Below, piece after piece: positions 55,395 to 64,000 of a DNA stretch of 64,000 nucleotides (within the stretch, counting starts at the first letter, position 1; each line of letters starts with the position of its first letter). The stretch is from Alloalcanivorax profundimaris (GTDB taxonomy: Bacteria > Pseudomonadota > Gammaproteobacteria > Pseudomonadales > Alcanivoracaceae), in assembly GCF_015265435.1 (NCBI RefSeq), contig NZ_JABJWH010000036.1:310001-374000 (forward strand), written 5' to 3'. Below the pieces are notes generated by a model. The model was given only the letters and a program-made list of their open reading frames with translations, ran no database searches and was not told the origin of the DNA. The position numbers and the translations under genes are program-made.

Positions 55395-56687
55395 ATGTTG
55401 AAACGGCTTTCCACACTGTTCCTGCTGCTGGCGCTGGTGGCGTCCGGCCTGGCCCGGGCCGCGGACACCGAGACGGTGACCGCCCGGGGCTACGGCGAGG
55501 ACCCGGAGCAGGCGGTCACCAACGCCCTGGTGGCGGCGGTGCGCCAGGCCGGCGGCGTGACCCTGGCGGTGGACCCGTCGTTCCGGCGCCAGGTGAGCCA
55601 GTGGGTGATCCAGCGCCAGGGTGACGTGACCACCTGGACCGGCACCCGCACCTCGGTGGCCGAGCCCCAACTGCCCACCCTGGGCAGCCTGGAAAGCTAC
55701 CGGGTCACCGGCGTGGCCCAGGAGGACAACGCCCTGTGGCGGGCCGACGTGGAGGCGGTGATCCTGCGCCATCGCGCCCCGGGGCCGGACCGGTCCCATC
55801 TGCCGGCCATCGTGGTGGCCCCCTTCACCAGCGACGACGACCGCTACACCCTGGGCGAAACCAGCCTGCCCGCCGCCGAGGTGCGCGCCCGCCTGCGCGC
55901 CAATCTGGTGGACGCCTTCACCCAGTCCGGCCGTTTCCGGGTGCTCGACCGCGCTCACCTGGCCGAGCGCGACGCGGAACGGGCGATCCTGCGCAACGGC
56001 AGCGCCGAGCCCTCGGAACTGCTGCGCCTGGGCAAGGCCAAGGGCGCCGACCTGCTGCTGGTGGGGCACATCGAGGCGTTCGACATTGGCGATCAGGAAC
56101 GCGCCTTCTACGGCGCCAGCTTCCAGGGCTATGAGCCCTACGTGCGGGTGCGCTACCGGCTGATCGACGCCGCCGGCGGCGAGATCCTGGCCGCCGGCCT
56201 GTTCGACTGGCAGCAGTCCGAGGGCAGCGTCCGCCAGCTGGCGCGGCGGCAAAACCTGGATAACTGGCGCCACCCGGAACGGCTGGCGGACCTGGTCTAC
56301 CCGCGCATCGCCCGGGATCTGGCCGGCGCCGCCACGGACACCCTCTATCCGGTGATCGTGCTCAAGGCGGACGGCGACCGGGTCTACCTGAGCCAGGGCC
56401 AGGGCCGCCTGGAGGCGGACACGGTGCTCAACGCCTACCGGCCGGTGGAAACCCTGGAAGACCCGCAAACCGGCCTGCCGATTCGCATGGAAAGCGATGC
56501 CCTGGCCAGCCTGCGCGTCACCGAGGTGCGCCCGGACTACGCCGTGGCGCGGATCACCCAGCGCCGCGAGGCGCTCCAGCCCGGTGACCGGGTGCGCCCG
56601 CCGGCCCCGGACGCGGACCCCGCCGAGGCGCCCGCCGGCCAGCCGGAAAGTCCCGGTTCTTCCGAGTTGCCGCTGAGCTGGGATTAG
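55395..56687 (+). CDS. CsgG/LpoB-fold secreted protein
   Basis: This 430 aa protein has a Sec signal peptide (MLKRLSTLFLLLALVASGLARA) and no lipobox. An N-terminal domain (TETVTARGYGEDPEQAVTNALVAAVRQAGG) resembles the LPP20-like segment of flagellar or curli-associated proteins. The middle is CsgG/TolB-N-like (LPAIVVAPFTSDDDRY, FTQSGRFRVLDRAHLAERDAER, GADLLLVGHIEAF). A proline-rich tail ends it. It completes the four-gene envelope operon. Pore formation or PBP activation are both conceivable. Neither is shown by the sequence. Confidence 0.82.
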   Translation: MLKRLSTLFLLLALVASGLARAADTETVTARGYGEDPEQAVTNALVAAVRQAGGVTLAVDPSFRRQVSQWVIQRQGDVTTWTGTRTSVAEPQLPTLGSLESYRVTGVAQEDNALWRADVEAVILRHRAPGPDRSHLPAIVVAPFTSDDDRYTLGETSLPAAEVRARLRANLVDAFTQSGRFRVLDRAHLAERDAERAILRNGSAEPSELLRLGKAKGADLLLVGHIEAFDIGDQERAFYGASFQGYEPYVRVRYRLIDAAGGEILAAGLFDWQQSEGSVRQLARRQNLDNWRHPERLADLVYPRIARDLAGAATDTLYPVIVLKADGDRVYLSQGQGRLEADTVLNAYRPVETLEDPQTGLPIRMESDALASLRVTEVRPDYAVARITQRREALQPGDRVRPPAPDADPAEAPAGQPESPGSSELPLSWD

Positions 56688-58465
56688 TGAGCGGTTACTT
56701 CAACCAGGCGCTGGTGCTACTGGCGGCGGCGGTTCTGCTGTTGCCGCTGTTCCAGCGCCTGGGCCTGGGCAGCATTCTTGGTTATCTGGCGGCGGGCATC
56801 CTGATCGGCCCCCTGGGCTTCGGCCTGATCCCGGACGCGGAGGCGGTGCTGCATTTCGCCGAGCTGGGCGTGGTGCTGATGCTGTTCCTGGTGGGCCTGG
56901 AGCTGGCGCCGGATCAACTCTGGGCCCAGCGCAAACGGCTGCTGGGCCTGGGCGTCAGCCAGATGCTGTTCAGCGGCGCCCTGCTCACCGCCTTCTTCCT
57001 GGCCTGGGGCCAGAGCGGCCCGGCGGCGGTGGCCATCGGCGCCACCCTGGCGTTGTCCTCCACCGCCTTCGCGGTGCAGATGCTGGTGGAAACCAACCAG
57101 CTGGGCACGCCCCAGGGCCGCAACGCCTTCTCCATTCTGCTGTTCCAGGACCTGGCGGTGATTCCGCTGCTGCTGTTGATGCCGGTGCTGGCCGGCGGCG
57201 GAGGCGGTGATGGAGAGCAGCCGCAACTGCTGATCGGCCTGGGCGCGCTGATCCTCATGTGGCTGGCCGGCCGCTACTTGCTCAACCCCTGGCTGGCCTG
57301 GCTGGCGCGGCTGCACAACCGGGAATTGATGACCGCCACGGCCCTGCTGCTGGTGCTGGGCGCCGCCGAATTGATGGAAACCCTGCACCTGTCCATGGGC
57401 CTGGGCGCGTTCGTGGCCGGCATGCTGCTGGCCAACTCACCGTTCCGGGAGCAGCTGGACGCGGACATTCAGCCCTTCAAGGGTTTGTTGCTGGGGCTGT
57501 TCTTCATCGCCATCGGCATGACCATGGACCTGAAGCTGCTGGTCAGCGCGCCGCTGCGCATCCTGGCCATGGGCGCGGCTCTGCTGGCGATCAAGACCCT
57601 GGTGCTGGTGGTGATCGCCCGGGCCATGAAGGTGGCCTGGCGGGATGCCCTGCGGTTCGGGCTGCTGCTCAGCCAGGGCGGTGAATTCGCCTTCGTGCTG
57701 TTCACCCAGGCCGGTGCCCTGAACCTGCTGTCCGTGGACATGATCGCCCGGCTCAACCTGGTGGTGGCCCTGTCCATGGCGGCCACGCCGTTGCTGCTGA
57801 AGCTGGTGGCGCGGCTGTGGCCGGCGCCGGGCCGGACCTCGCGCAGCGTCGACGACGAGCCGGCGCCCCATGGCCAGCCGCCGGTGATCGTGGCCGGTTT
57901 CGGCCGTTTCGGGCAGATCATCGGCCGGATTCTGGTGAGCCGGCGCATTCCCTTCACCGCGCTGGATTCCAATCCGGAGCACATCGACACGGTGCGGCGC
58001 TTCGGCAACCAGGTCTACTTCGGCGACGTGACGCGGCTGGATCTGCTGCACTCCGCCGGCCTGAACCACGCTCGGGTGATGGTGCTGGCCATCGACGATG
58101 TGCGGGCGTCCCTGCGCGCGGCGCGGCTGATTCGCGAGCACTTTCCCAACATTACCCTGATCGCCCGGGCCCGGGACCGCTACCACGCCTACTCGCTGAT
58201 GGCGGAGGGCGTCGAGCACGTCATGCGCGAGACCCTGGATTCCAGCCTGCGCACCGCCCAGACCGCCCTGGTGCAGCTGGGCGTCCCGGAAAGCACCGCC
58301 ATCGACGTGGTGCGCACCTTCCGCGACGTGGACGAGCGACTGCTGCGCGAGCAGTTCCAGCACCGCGACCAGCTCGACAAGCTGATCGAGATTTCCGCCC
58401 GCGGGCGCGAGGAGCTGGAATCCCTGCTCGCCGCCAGCGCCGACGGCAAGGGCAAGGACGAATGA
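56687..58465 (+). CDS. Kef-type K+ efflux antiporter (CPA2 family) with RCK domain
   Basis: This 592 aa antiporter has 12-13 hydrophobic helices (1-385) with KefB/C-like AAGILIGPLGFGLI and SSTAFAVQML, then a TrkA-N/RCK nucleotide-binding domain (VIVAGFGRFGQIIGRIL, about 402-520). It starts with a GTG that shares a base with the TAG of the preceding gene, so it is coupled to the envelope operon. No kefF/G-like ancillary gene is adjacent. It is glutathione-gated or K+/H+ type by family, with gating not proven here. Confidence 0.9.
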   Translation: MSGYFNQALVLLAAAVLLLPLFQRLGLGSILGYLAAGILIGPLGFGLIPDAEAVLHFAELGVVLMLFLVGLELAPDQLWAQRKRLLGLGVSQMLFSGALLTAFFLAWGQSGPAAVAIGATLALSSTAFAVQMLVETNQLGTPQGRNAFSILLFQDLAVIPLLLLMPVLAGGGGGDGEQPQLLIGLGALILMWLAGRYLLNPWLAWLARLHNRELMTATALLLVLGAAELMETLHLSMGLGAFVAGMLLANSPFREQLDADIQPFKGLLLGLFFIAIGMTMDLKLLVSAPLRILAMGAALLAIKTLVLVVIARAMKVAWRDALRFGLLLSQGGEFAFVLFTQAGALNLLSVDMIARLNLVVALSMAATPLLLKLVARLWPAPGRTSRSVDDEPAPHGQPPVIVAGFGRFGQIIGRILVSRRIPFTALDSNPEHIDTVRRFGNQVYFGDVTRLDLLHSAGLNHARVMVLAIDDVRASLRAARLIREHFPNITLIARARDRYHAYSLMAEGVEHVMRETLDSSLRTAQTALVQLGVPESTAIDVVRTFRDVDERLLREQFQHRDQLDKLIEISARGREELESLLAASADGKGKDE

Positions 58466-58472
58466 AGGTGCC

Positions 58473-58551
58473 ATCGCGACTGAAGCGGAACGCCGCCCGG
58501 TCGCTCCTACGCTGCTATCGACACGGTTGTAGGAGCAACTTCAGTCGCGAT
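58473..58551. repeat. REP-like inverted repeat pair, one arm expanded
   Basis: The right arm (58529-58551) carries the GTAGGAG...CTTCAGTCGCGAT pattern. The left arm (58473-58510) is its reverse complement interrupted by about 15 extra bases. It lies between the convergent Kef and SRPBCC genes and belongs to the same family as the repeats at 341 and 49451. Confidence 0.72.
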
Positions 58552-58560
58552 GCACCGGCG

Positions 58561-58986
58561 TTAGAGCCGGAGATTGTTCAGACCCCGACGGATCGAATTC
58601 TCCAGGGCCGGCTTCACCAATGCCCCGAGCAGCGGCACCTTGCCGCGAAAGACGATGGTGTACTGAAGCCGGGAACCACCGTCACCGTGCTCGGAAAACA
58701 CCATTTCCCCGAAATGATCGCGCAAGGGGCTGCCCTTGGTGATGCGGTAGGCGATGCGCCGGTCCGGTTCGAATTCGGTGACGGTTTCCTCGAACGGTGG
58801 CGTCAGCGGCAAGGACAGCCGCCGCATGGAGCCGACGCCGTTGGCTTCCACGTCGCCGGCCTTCACCCGACGCACCTTGGCCGGAGCGAACAGGGCGGAC
58901 AGGTTCTCGTGCTCACTGAGATGGTGGAACAGAGCGTCCACCGGAAACGGAAAGGTCTTGTCGATCTCGATGCGTTGCAGGCCCAT
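58561..58986 (-). CDS. SRPBCC family protein
   Basis: This 141 aa START/Bet-v1-like fold protein has the N-terminal strand-helix IDKTFPFPVDALFHHLSEHENLSALFAP, a central FEETVTEFEPDRRIAYRITKGSP and the C-terminal long helix (VKPALENSIRRGLNNL). It binds hydrophobic ligands. The specific role is unknown. The start 58986 follows GGGGGAG. It lies 91 bp downstream of ggt on the same strand. Confidence 0.82.
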   Translation of the reverse strand: MGLQRIEIDKTFPFPVDALFHHLSEHENLSALFAPAKVRRVKAGDVEANGVGSMRRLSLPLTPPFEETVTEFEPDRRIAYRITKGSPLRDHFGEMVFSEHGDGGSRLQYTIVFRGKVPLLGALVKPALENSIRRGLNNLRL

Positions 58987-59077
58987 GGGCTCCCCCGTTG
59001 ACAGGCGAAACCCGGAGTCTGCCCGGCCACCGGCGCCCTGCCCAGGTTCCAACGGGCCAGACGCCGGTGCCGGTCGG

Positions 59078-60760
59078 TCAATCGGCGCCGGCGGGGGCCG
59101 GGGCGCGCACCTCGGCGTCGCCGATGGCGCGGGGGTCGGCGGCGGCGCTGACCCGGCCCGCCTTCCGGTCCCACAGAATCGCCTGCATGTTGCCGTACTC
59201 ACGCTCCACGGACACCACGTCGTGGCCGCGCAGGCGCAGGCTCTTGGCTTCCGGGGTGTCCAGGAAGGCGGGCTCGGCCTGCACCCGGTCGGGCAGGAAC
59301 TGATGGTGGAAACGCTGGCGCGTGACCCAGTCCTCCACCGGCTTGCCGGCGGCGGCCTCCATTACGCCGAGCATCACCATGGTGATGATGCGGCTGCCGC
59401 CGGGGGTGCCGAGGATCGCCACCCGGTCGTCGAATTCCACGAAGGTGGGCGTCATGGACGACAGCGGCCGCTTGCCCGGGGCGATGGCGTTGGCCTTGGA
59501 ACCCACCAGCCCATAGGCGTTGGGGCTGCCCGGCTTGGAGGAGAAGTCGTCCATCTCGTTGTTGAGGATCACGCCGGTGTCCTTGGGCATGAAGCCGGAA
59601 CCGAACGGCAGGTTGATGCTCAGGGTGGCGGCCACCCGGTTGCCGTCCGCGTCGAGCACCGACAGATGGGTAGTGTGGAAGCCCTCCTCGGTGGCCACCG
59701 GCTCGCCCAGCTCGCTGCTGGGGGTGGCGCGGTCCAGCTTGATGGAGGCCGCCCGCTGCTCGGCATAGGAATTGCTCAACAGGTTATCCACAGGCATTTG
59801 GACGAAATCCGGATCGCCCAGATAGCGGCCGCGATCCTGGTAGGCGCGCCGCCAGGCCTCCACGGTAAGATGAGGAAGTAAGTCCTCACTAATCTCGCCG
59901 CCATTGAATTGGCTGAGAATGTTCAACGCCTCCATCATGACGATGCCGCCGGCGGAAGGCGGCGGCGCGCTGATCACCCGGCCACCGCGGAAGTGCCCGA
60001 CGATGGGATCGCGTTCCTTCACCCGATAGTTTTCCAGATCCTTTTTGGTCCAGATGCCGCCGGCCTCGCGGACCCCTTTCACCAGTTTGTCCGCCACCGG
60101 CCCCCGGTAGAAGCCGTCCCGGCCGTGTTCGGCGATGGCTTCCAGCACCCGGGCCAGATCCGGCTGCCGGATCACGGTGCCCACCGCCGGCAGGCGGCCG
60201 CCGTCCAGGAACACGGCGGCGGCGTGGGGATAGCGGTTGAGCACCTCGCGGCGGTAGCCGGCCAGGGCCCGGTAGTGGTCCTCCACCGGGAAGCCCTCCC
60301 GGGCCAGGCGGATCGCCGGCGCCAGGGTCTTCGAGAGCGGCAGCTCGCCGTAGTGCCCGGCCAGGTAATCAAAGGCGGCGGCCTGGCCGGGGATGCCGGC
60401 GGCCAGGGGGCCGTTGATGGCGCGGTCGCGCACCACCTTGCCGTCCTCGTCCTGGTACATGTCCTCGGTGGCCGCCGCCGGGGCGGTTTCCCGGGCGTCC
60501 ACCATGGTCTGCTTGCCGTCGTCCTGGCGGTGCAGCAGCCAGAAACCGCCGCCGCCCATGCCCGCCGAATAGGGCTCCACCACCGCCAGGGCCGCGGCCA
60601 CCGCCACCGCCGCGTCGAAGGCGTTGCCGCCCTGGTCGAGAATCTCGAAACCGGCCTCGGTGGCCAGCGGATGGGCACTGGCGATGGCCGCCCGGCCCGG
60701 CGTCGCGGCCTGGGCGACCGCGCACAACAACGTCAGAGCGAGAACCAACCCGCGCATCAT
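59078..60760 (-). CDS. ggt: gamma-glutamyltransferase
   Basis: This 560 aa periplasmic Ntn-hydrolase cleaves the gamma-glutamyl bond of glutathione and matures by autocleavage. It has a signal peptide (MMRGLVLALTLLCAVAQA). The predicted nucleophile is Thr363, first of TTHLSV, which splits the chain into large and small subunits. The glycine-rich LGTPGGSRI substrate loop and the N-terminal ASAHPLATEAGFEILDQGGN are typical. It is downstream of coaD on the same strand. Confidence 0.95.
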   Translation of the reverse strand: MMRGLVLALTLLCAVAQAATPGRAAIASAHPLATEAGFEILDQGGNAFDAAVAVAAALAVVEPYSAGMGGGGFWLLHRQDDGKQTMVDARETAPAAATEDMYQDEDGKVVRDRAINGPLAAGIPGQAAAFDYLAGHYGELPLSKTLAPAIRLAREGFPVEDHYRALAGYRREVLNRYPHAAAVFLDGGRLPAVGTVIRQPDLARVLEAIAEHGRDGFYRGPVADKLVKGVREAGGIWTKKDLENYRVKERDPIVGHFRGGRVISAPPPSAGGIVMMEALNILSQFNGGEISEDLLPHLTVEAWRRAYQDRGRYLGDPDFVQMPVDNLLSNSYAEQRAASIKLDRATPSSELGEPVATEEGFHTTHLSVLDADGNRVAATLSINLPFGSGFMPKDTGVILNNEMDDFSSKPGSPNAYGLVGSKANAIAPGKRPLSSMTPTFVEFDDRVAILGTPGGSRIITMVMLGVMEAAAGKPVEDWVTRQRFHHQFLPDRVQAEPAFLDTPEAKSLRLRGHDVVSVEREYGNMQAILWDRKAGRVSAAADPRAIGDAEVRAPAPAGAD

Positions 60761-60799
60761 GGTCTTTCTCCGTATCCGGCTGTTATCGGGCGATCGGGA

Positions 60800-61432
<633 letters not shown>

Positions 61433-63040
61433 TCAGGCGAGTCGGTCCGCCAGGGCGGTGGCGTTGCGGGCGCTGAGGCCATAGATGGTGAGCTGTGGAT
61501 TGACCCCCAGGCTGGTGGGAAACACCGAGCCGTCGAACACGTAGAGGTTGTCCAGGTGATGGTAGCGGCCCTGGCTGTTCACCAGTCCGCGCTGCTCGTC
61601 GCCCAGCGGGCAGCCGCCCATCACGTGGGCGCTGCCCAGGGCCACTTCCAGGGGCTTGAAAGGCAGGGTTTCGAGGCCTTCCCGGGCCTCCGCCCAGGAC
61701 CGGTAGAACGGCGCGCGAATATGCCCGGGCCGCACCGCCCGGGCGCCGGCGGCGAATTGCATTTCCACCTGGGTGAGCAGGCTGCGGCGGGCGCCGTCCA
61801 GCAGGTAGTCGTTGAGCGGATAGTCCAGCTGGGGCTCGCCGTTGTCGCGCAGGCTCACGGTGCCGCCGGGGCTGTCCTCGTGGAAGCCGTCGCGCAGCAG
61901 GGCGATGGAGGCGGCCAGGTTGGGCAGCTCGCGGATGTGGCGGCGGGCTTCCTCGCCGAAGCCGCCCATCAGGGCGGCGGTGAGGCCCGGGTGCAGGGGC
62001 ATCATTTCCAGCTTGTAGCCGATCGGTCCGTCCACGCCGCCGGCGAAGGTGAACTGGTCGGAGTGCAGGGACTGGGGCGCGCCGTAGTAGGGCGCCATTT
62101 CCTCGTCGTAGCGGCCGAAGGCGAAGCTGGTGACGTGCAGGAAGGTGCGCTTGCCCACCCGGCCGTCCGGGTCCGGCACCTCCGAGCGTTGCAGCAGGGC
62201 CGGCGTCTGGATGCCGCCGCCGGCGGCGATCACGGTGGGCGCTTTGACGGTGATCACGGCGCCGGTGGGGCGTTTGTCGTGGTCCAGGGGACGCACTTCC
62301 ACGGCGCTCACCCGGGTGCCGTCGTGGATCAGGCGCTGGGCGCGGGCGCCGTGAATCAGGGTGGCGCCGGCGTCCATGGCCGCCGGCAGGGTGGTGACCA
62401 GCATGGATTGCTTGGCGTTGGTGGGGCAGCCCATGCCGCAGTAACCGAGGTTCCAGCAGCCGCGCACGTTGCGCGGAATCACCGACCAGTCCCAGCCCAG
62501 TTTTTCGCAGCCGCGTTTGATCACGTCGTTGTTGGCGTTGGGTGGCATGGCCCAGGGTTCCACGCCCAGGCGTCGCTCCATTTGCTGAAAAAACGGGTCC
62601 AGGTCGGCGCGCCCGGTGCCGGCCACGCCGAAGCGCCGGTGCCAGTGGTTCAGGGTTTCCTCCGGGGTGCGGAAGCTGGAGGTCCAGTTGACCACGGTGG
62701 TGCCGCCCACGGTGCGCCCCTGCAGGATGGTGATGGCGCCGTCCTGGGTGGCGCGCAGGGTGCCCTCCTGGTAGAGGTGCCGGTAGGCGTCGCCTTCGTT
62801 CAGGTTGAAATCCCGGGAGCTGCGCAGCCGCCCGGCCTCGATAAGGATCACCTTGAGGCCGCGCCGGCTGAGGATCTCGGCGCTCACCGCGCCACCGGCG
62901 CCGGTGCCGATGATGGCCACGTCCGCCTCCAGGGTGCGGTCGTCGGTCTGGCGGGCGCCGTCAATGACGTCCCATTTGTCCCCGGCGTTCGCCCAGGGGT
63001 CGTCGATGTTCTCGATCTTGAGCTTGGAGAGGTCCTGCAT
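61433..63040 (-). CDS. GMC family FAD-dependent oxidoreductase
   Basis: This 535 aa flavoprotein has a dinucleotide-binding motif IIGTGAGGAVSAEILSRRG (from about residue 43), the GRTVGGTTVVNW signature, a cysteine-rich loop (GCWNLGYCGMGCPTNAKQSM) and the C-terminal catalytic His region (VFPTSLGVNPQLTIYGLS). It is probably an alcohol or sterol-type dehydrogenase. It has no export signal of its own, but the gene upstream in the operon has a Tat signal, so the two may form an exported complex. The neighbours match PA0364-PA0366 of P. aeruginosa. Confidence 0.9.
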   Translation of the reverse strand: MQDLSKLKIENIDDPWANAGDKWDVIDGARQTDDRTLEADVAIIGTGAGGAVSAEILSRRGLKVILIEAGRLRSSRDFNLNEGDAYRHLYQEGTLRATQDGAITILQGRTVGGTTVVNWTSSFRTPEETLNHWHRRFGVAGTGRADLDPFFQQMERRLGVEPWAMPPNANNDVIKRGCEKLGWDWSVIPRNVRGCWNLGYCGMGCPTNAKQSMLVTTLPAAMDAGATLIHGARAQRLIHDGTRVSAVEVRPLDHDKRPTGAVITVKAPTVIAAGGGIQTPALLQRSEVPDPDGRVGKRTFLHVTSFAFGRYDEEMAPYYGAPQSLHSDQFTFAGGVDGPIGYKLEMMPLHPGLTAALMGGFGEEARRHIRELPNLAASIALLRDGFHEDSPGGTVSLRDNGEPQLDYPLNDYLLDGARRSLLTQVEMQFAAGARAVRPGHIRAPFYRSWAEAREGLETLPFKPLEVALGSAHVMGGCPLGDEQRGLVNSQGRYHHLDNLYVFDGSVFPTSLGVNPQLTIYGLSARNATALADRLA

Positions 63041-63067
63041 GACCGGCTTCCTGTTGTTGTTATGGGG

Positions 63068-63637
63068 TCATTCCGGCCGGGCGGCCAGGTTCAGGGGCGG
63101 GCCCGGATAGCCGGTGCCGAGGCCCGCGTCCGGGGTCACGTACCAGGCCATCATCAGCGGTTGGGTGAGGCCCTTGAAGGCGAGCTGGGCGAAGCCGTTG
63201 TCGCTGCCGGACCATTCCGCCAGGGTGCGCTGGAGTTGCGCCTCGTCCTGGTCGGCGAAGTGCGCCCAGGTGCCGGTGACCCACCAGCGGGCGGCGCCCA
63301 GCTGCAGCAGGTCGAGAAGCTGGAACAGCTGCCCGCGGGCCCCTTCGGAGCCGCCGGCCAGCAATCGGTCGAAGGCCTTCAGAGCATCGTCGGGGCCGGC
63401 ACCGGCCACGGCGTCCAGGCCGCCGGCGAGCAGCGGCGCCATCAGCGGGCGCAGCAGCTCCAGATCCCGTTCGCGCAGATGCTGGTAACCGGACGCCGGC
63501 CCGGGGTCGCCGCTGCAGCCGGTGAGCAGGGTGGCGCCGCCGGCACCCAGAGTCAGGGCGGTGGCGCCCCAGAACCCCAGCTTGAGGAAGCCGCGACGGC
63601 TGACGCCGTCCCGGGGGGAGGACGAATCCCGGTTCAT
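63068..63637 (-). CDS. Tat-exported lipoprotein, possible small subunit of the GMC dehydrogenase
   Basis: This 189 aa protein has a twin-arginine signal SRRGFLKL and a lipobox LLTGC at about residue 41. The mature part is helical and resembles the gluconate 2-dehydrogenase subunit 3 type. The start has AGGAGG 7 nt upstream, which overlaps the aldehyde dehydrogenase stop codon. It probably carries the GMC subunit to the periplasm. The homologous position in P. aeruginosa is a hypothetical protein. Confidence 0.82.
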   Translation of the reverse strand: MNRDSSSPRDGVSRRGFLKLGFWGATALTLGAGGATLLTGCSGDPGPASGYQHLRERDLELLRPLMAPLLAGGLDAVAGAGPDDALKAFDRLLAGGSEGARGQLFQLLDLLQLGAARWWVTGTWAHFADQDEAQLQRTLAEWSGSDNGFAQLAFKGLTQPLMMAWYVTPDAGLGTGYPGPPLNLAARPE

Positions 63638-63648
63638 GGCGCGCCCTC

Positions 63649-64000
63649 CTATTTGAGCATGAACTTGTAGATCAGCTTGTGCATGCCCCGGCCGTAGGGC
63701 GGCAGGATGTGCTTGGTGGCGTTCATCTTGCCCTTCTTGTACACGCCCTTGGCCTTGGAGAAGGTCAGGAAACCCTCCGGGCCGTGGTAGTGCCCCATGC
63801 CCGAGGGGCCGACGCCGCCGAATGGCATGTCGTCCACGCCCACCTGGGTGATGGTGTCGTTCAGACAGACGCCGCCGGAGTGGGTGTGGTGCAGGACGTG
63901 CTGGCCGTTGTCGGCGTTCCAGTCGAAGTAGTACAGCGCCAGCGGACGGGGCCGGTCGTTCACGTAGTCGATGGCGTCGTCCAGGGTCTTGTAGGGCACC
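63649..64000 (-). CDS. aldehyde dehydrogenase, C-terminal part (partial; coniferyl-aldehyde-dehydrogenase type)
   Basis: This is the last 116 residues of an NAD(P)-dependent aldehyde dehydrogenase, cut by the window edge. LALYYFDWNADNGQHVLHHTHSGGVCLNDT, the VDDMPFGGVGPSGMGHYHG motif and a GFLTFSKAKGVY tail match the CalB-like group annotated as coniferyl aldehyde dehydrogenase. Catalytic Cys/Glu lie outside the window. It is the first known gene of the GMC operon and would oxidise the aldehyde that the dehydrogenase makes. Confidence 0.9.
   Translation of the reverse strand, partial: VPYKTLDDAIDYVNDRPRPLALYYFDWNADNGQHVLHHTHSGGVCLNDTITQVGVDDMPFGGVGPSGMGHYHGPEGFLTFSKAKGVYKKGKMNATKHILPPYGRGMHKLIYKFMLK

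Noticed and set aside
59784-59792. A perfect DnaA box TTATCCACA inside ggt
   Set aside because: It is a single box inside a coding region 34 kb from oriC, with no cluster around it. A chance occurrence or minor titration site is most likely.

Overview
The window is GC-rich gammaproteobacterial chromosome spanning the replication origin. The best fit is a marine hydrocarbon degrader of the Alcanivorax/Alloalcanivorax group. The acyltransferase at 8.4-9.8 kb matches my recollection of Alcanivorax AtfA1 almost residue for residue, and the core block (rpmH-rnpA-yidC-mnmE / oriC / dnaA-dnaN-recF-gyrB / plsC-gmhB / glyS-glyQ / tag) follows the Pseudomonas-type origin order. This assignment is inferred from gene content and remembered sequences, not from a database search.

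Left of the origin (1-24.9 kb). A partial mnmG lies at the left edge, about 21 kb from mnmE, although the two are usually neighbours. Between them are a K+/H+ antiporter, an SDR, an acyl-CoA dehydrogenase, a HAD phosphatase, a GlyGly-CTERM extracellular nuclease, the wax ester synthase/DGAT, a cold-shock protein, gdhA, an RND efflux pair with a YgjP-like metallopeptidase, an acyl-CoA ligase, fumC and a membrane diguanylate cyclase. Then come mnmE, yidC, rnpA and rpmH on the minus strand, behind a near-consensus sigma70 promoter. No yidD is present between rnpA and yidC.

Origin (24.85-25.31 kb). The rpmH-dnaA spacer holds an AT-rich unwinding region, a run of TAG-like triplets resembling DnaA-trios next to a DnaA box, a perfect IHF consensus and two perfect inverted DnaA boxes.

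Right of the origin (25.3-64 kb). dnaA-dnaN-recF-gyrB are followed by an H-NS-like protein with a very basic linker, plsC and gmhB. An accessory cassette (33.2-41.0 kb) separates gmhB from glyS. It encodes an SDR, a GntR/FCD regulator, a PuuE-like polysaccharide deacetylase-family protein and a SnoaL-like protein, divergent from a branched-chain-amino-acid-type ABC importer. In that importer LivM, LivG and LivF are one polypeptide. After glyS-glyQ and tag come a glutamine amidotransferase, a hexapeptide acyltransferase, a TetR regulator coupled to an LplT-PlsC fusion, an aspartic protease, a fumarylacetoacetase-family hydrolase with D-2-hydroxyglutarate dehydrogenase divergent from serA, a four-gene LpoB/CsgG-type envelope operon followed by a Kef-type antiporter, an SRPBCC protein, ggt, coaD, and a GMC oxidoreductase / Tat lipoprotein / aldehyde dehydrogenase operon that runs off the right edge.

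Fatty-acid activation, beta-oxidation, storage-lipid synthesis and phospholipid remodelling genes are scattered among housekeeping genes, which fits a lipid- or alkane-using lifestyle. Three REP-like inverted repeats sit between genes. No tRNA, rRNA, insertion sequence, CRISPR array or prophage gene was seen.
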